DNA of 10,000 bases from Actinidia chinensis (taxonomy: Eukaryota; Streptophyta; Magnoliopsida; Ericales; Actinidiaceae): assembly GCA_009663005.1 (NCBI GenBank), contig CM018891.1, positions 8,707,180 through 8,717,179 of the forward strand. Reading direction: 5' to 3'. Shown one piece after another: positions 7,597 through 10,000 of this stretch (positions are counted from its first letter, which is position 1; the number at the start of each line of letters is the position of its first letter). Under the pieces are notes generated by a model that saw nothing but the letters and a program-made list of their open reading frames with translations, searched no databases and was not told the DNA's origin. The translations under genes were made by a program, and so were the position numbers.

Positions 7597-10000
7597 AGGT
7601 TAACTTGTAAAAGTTAATGGACAAGCTCGGAGCATTGTAAAGCTCGGCTAGCTTTCCCCTCGAATTTAACCAAGTTAACTTGATTAAAGCGTATGAAGGC
7701 AGTTCGGTGCTTTTTTAAGCTCGGCTAACCCCTTCTCGCGATTTGATCAGGTTAACTTGTAAAAGTTAATGGACAAGCTCGGAGCATTGTAAAGCTCGGC
7801 TAGCTTTCCCCTCGAATTTAACCAAGTTAACTTGATTAAAGCGTATGAAGGCAGTTCGGTGCTTTTTTAAGCTCGGCTAACCCCTTCTCGCGATTTGATC
7901 AGGTTAACTTGTAAAAGTTAATGGACAAGCTCGGAGCATTGTAAAGCTCGGCTAGCTTTCCTCTCGAATTTAACCAAGTTAACTTGATTAAAGCGTATGA
8001 AGGCAGTTCGGTGCTTTTTTAAGCTCGGCTAACCCCTTCTCGCGATTTGATCAGGTTAACTTGTAAAAGTTAATGGACAAGCTCGGAGCATTGTAAAGCT
8101 CGGCTAGCTTTCCTCTCGAATTTAACCAAGTTAACTTGATTAAAGCGTATGAAGGCAGTTCGGTGCTTTTTTAAGCTCGGCTAACCCCTTCTCGCGATTT
8201 GATCAGGTTAACTTGTAAAAGTTAATGGACAAGCTCGGAGCATTGTAAAGCTCGGCTAGCTTTCCCCTCGAATTTAACCAAGTTAACTTGATTAAAGCGT
8301 ATGAAGGCAGTTCGGTGCTTTTTTAAGCTCGGCTAACCCCTTCTCGCGATTTGATCAGGTTAACTTGTAAAAGTTAATGGACAAGCTCGGAGCATTGTAA
8401 AGCTCGGCTAGCTTTCCCCTCGAATTTAACCAAGTTAACTTGATTAAAGCGTATGAAGGCAGTTCGGTGCTTTTTTAAGCTCGGCTAACCCCTTCTCGCG
8501 ATTTGATCAGGTTAACTTGTAAAAGTTAATGGACAAGCTCGGAGCATTGTAAAGCTCGGCTAGCTTTCCTCTCGAATTTAACCAAGTTAACTTGATTAAA
8601 GCGTATGAAGGCAGTTCGGTGCTTTTTTAAGCTCGGCTAACCCCTTCTCGCGATTTGATCAGGTTAACTTGTAAAAGTTAATGGACAAGCTCGGAGCATT
8701 GTAAAGCTCGGCTAGCTTTCCTCTCGAATTTAACCAAGTTAACTTGATTAAAGCGTATGAAGGCAGTTCGGTGCTTTTTTAAGCTCGGCTAACCCCTTCT
8801 CGCGATTTGATCAGGTTAACTTGTAAAAGTTAATGGACAAGCTCGGAGCATTGTAAAGCTCGGCTAGCTTTCCTCTCGAATTTAACCAAGTTAACTTGAT
8901 TAAAGCGTATGAAGGCAGTTCGGTGCTTTTTTAAGCTCGGCTAACCCCTTCTCGCGATTTGATCAGGTTAACTTGTAAAAGTTAATGGACAAGCTCGGAG
9001 CATTGTAAAGCTCGGCTAGCTTTCCCCTCGAATTTAACCAAGTTAACTTGATTAAAGCGTATGAAGGCAGTTCGGTGCTTTTTTAAGCTCGGCTAACCCC
9101 TTCTCGCGATTTGATCAGGTTAACTTGTAAAAGTTAATGGACAAGCTCGGAGCATTGTAAAGCTCGGCTAGCTTTCCCCTCGAATTTAACCAAGTTAACT
9201 TGATTAAAGCGTATGAAGGCAGTTCGGTGCTTTTTTAAGCTCGGCTAACCCCTTCTCGCGATTTGATCAGGTTAACTTGTAAAAGTTAATGGACAAGCTC
9301 GGAGCATTGTAAAGCTCGGCTAGCTTTCCCCTCGAATTTAACCAAGTTAACTTGATTAAAGCGTATGAAGGCAGTTCGGTGCTTTTTTAAGCTCGGCTAA
9401 CCCCTTCTCGCGATTTGATCAGGTTAACTTGTAAAAGTTAATGGACAAGCTCGGAGCATTGTAAAGCTCGGCTAGCTTTCCTCTCGAATTTAACCAAGTT
9501 AACTTGATTAAAGCGTATGAAGGCAGTTCGGTGCTTTTTTAAGCTCGGCTAACCCCTTCTCGCGATTTGATCAGGTTAACTTGTAAAAGTTAATGGACAA
9601 GCTCGGAGCATTGTAAAGCTCGGCTAGCTTTCCCCTCGAATTTAACCAAGTTAACTTGATTAAAGCGTATGAAGGCAGTTCGGTGCTTTTTTAAGCTCGG
9701 CTAACCCCTTCTCGCGATTTGATCAGGTTAACTTGTAAAAGTTAATGGACAAGCTCGGAGCATTGTAAAGCTCGGCTAGCTTTCCTCTCGAATTTAACCA
9801 AGTTAACTTGATTAAAGCGTATGAAGGCAGTTCGGTGCTTTTTTAAGCTCGGCTAACCCCTTCTCGCGATTTGATCAGGTTAACTTGTAAAAGTTAATGG
9901 ACAAGCTCGGAGCATTGTAAAGCTCGGCTAGCTTTCCCCTCGAATTTAACCAAGTTAACTTGATTAAAGCGTATGAAGGCAGTTCGGTGCTTTTTTAAGC
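7597..10000. repeat. Distal part of array without recognisable higher-order pattern
   Basis: Copies 51-66 have order c c t t c c t t t c, then c c t c t c. No D copy occurs, and I could not align this order with the 13-unit pattern. T copies are somewhat more frequent here (7 of 16). The repeat sequence itself is unchanged. This may be the edge of the higher-order domain, a different higher-order pattern continuing beyond the window, or a shuffled region. Confidence 0.6.
9877..10000. repeat. Partial last copy (124 of 152 bases)
   Basis: The copy starts with AGGTTAAC and is cut by the window edge after TTTTTTAAGC. It carries the C allele. Nothing suggests that the array ends here. Confidence 0.97.

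Larger units (their letters stand above)
1..10000. repeat. 152-bp satellite DNA, continuous head-to-tail array (65 full copies plus one partial)
   Basis: The whole window is one direct tandem repeat with no insertion, inversion or unique spacer. Copy starts, tracked by the AGGTTAACTTG motif, fall every 152 bases except after four 151-base copies, and 65 x 152 - 4 = 9876 gives the start of the last, partial copy at 9877 exactly. All copies have the same orientation. Every copy reads identically except at base 62 of the unit. G+C is about 43%. No transposon, tRNA, rRNA or gene interrupts the array. Period and homogeneity are typical of eukaryotic satellite DNA; chromosomal position and species cannot be inferred. 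Both ends are cut by the window edge. I do not recognise the family, so no satellite name is given. Confidence 0.98.

Noticed and set aside
1..10000. CRISPR array
   Set aside because: The repeats are contiguous with no variable spacers, and the unit is far longer than a CRISPR repeat.
1..10000. Tandem-repeat protein gene
   Set aside because: Stops occur in all three frames on both strands in each unit; the longest open run is about 120 nt.
1..10000. Transposon, LTR or rolling-circle element in the array
   Set aside because: There is no break in the repeat, no element ends, no target-site duplications and no coding remnant. The TCGG-rich boxes recall some plant LTR sequences, but this is too weak to claim an origin.

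Overview
This window is one uninterrupted tandem array of a 152-bp satellite repeat. Counting by hand from the first base, there are 65 complete copies (starts at 1, 153, 305 ... 9725) and a partial 66th copy at 9877-10000. The array runs off both ends, so its length and flanks are unknown. There is no gene: each unit has stop codons in all three frames on both strands, 152 is not a multiple of 3, and by hand count no stop-free run exceeds about 120 nt. G+C is about 43% (65 of 152 bases).

The organism cannot be named from this sequence. A gene-free array of at least 10 kb, with a nucleosome-scale period and near-perfect homogeneity, fits eukaryotic satellite heterochromatin (centromeric, pericentromeric, subtelomeric or knob-like). 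It does not look like bacterial, archaeal, phage or plasmid DNA. I do not recognise the repeat family.

The array has three levels of organisation. (1) The 152-bp unit is an old duplication of a roughly 76-bp ancestor: half A (1-75) and half B (76-152) align along their whole length at about 70% identity. (2) The 152-bp units are almost identical. The only variation I can find is at base 62 of the unit, in a short C run, with three states: C (38 copies), T (24) and a one-base deletion, D (4 copies, 151 bp long). (3) The order of these alleles is not random. A 13-unit pattern (c c c t c c t d c t t c t) occurs twice in succession, giving a higher-order period of 1,975 bp. A 14-unit relative lies upstream and a 10-unit relative downstream. 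Beyond about 7597 the pattern is not recognisable.

Within each unit there are several small symmetric elements: a 12-bp perfect palindrome inside a 24-bp near-perfect one, a 7-bp-stem hairpin with a GTAA loop, a 6-bp-stem hairpin, and a TCGG-containing box occurring twice per half at 17-bp spacing. These could be protein-binding or structural elements, but nothing in the sequence proves a function.
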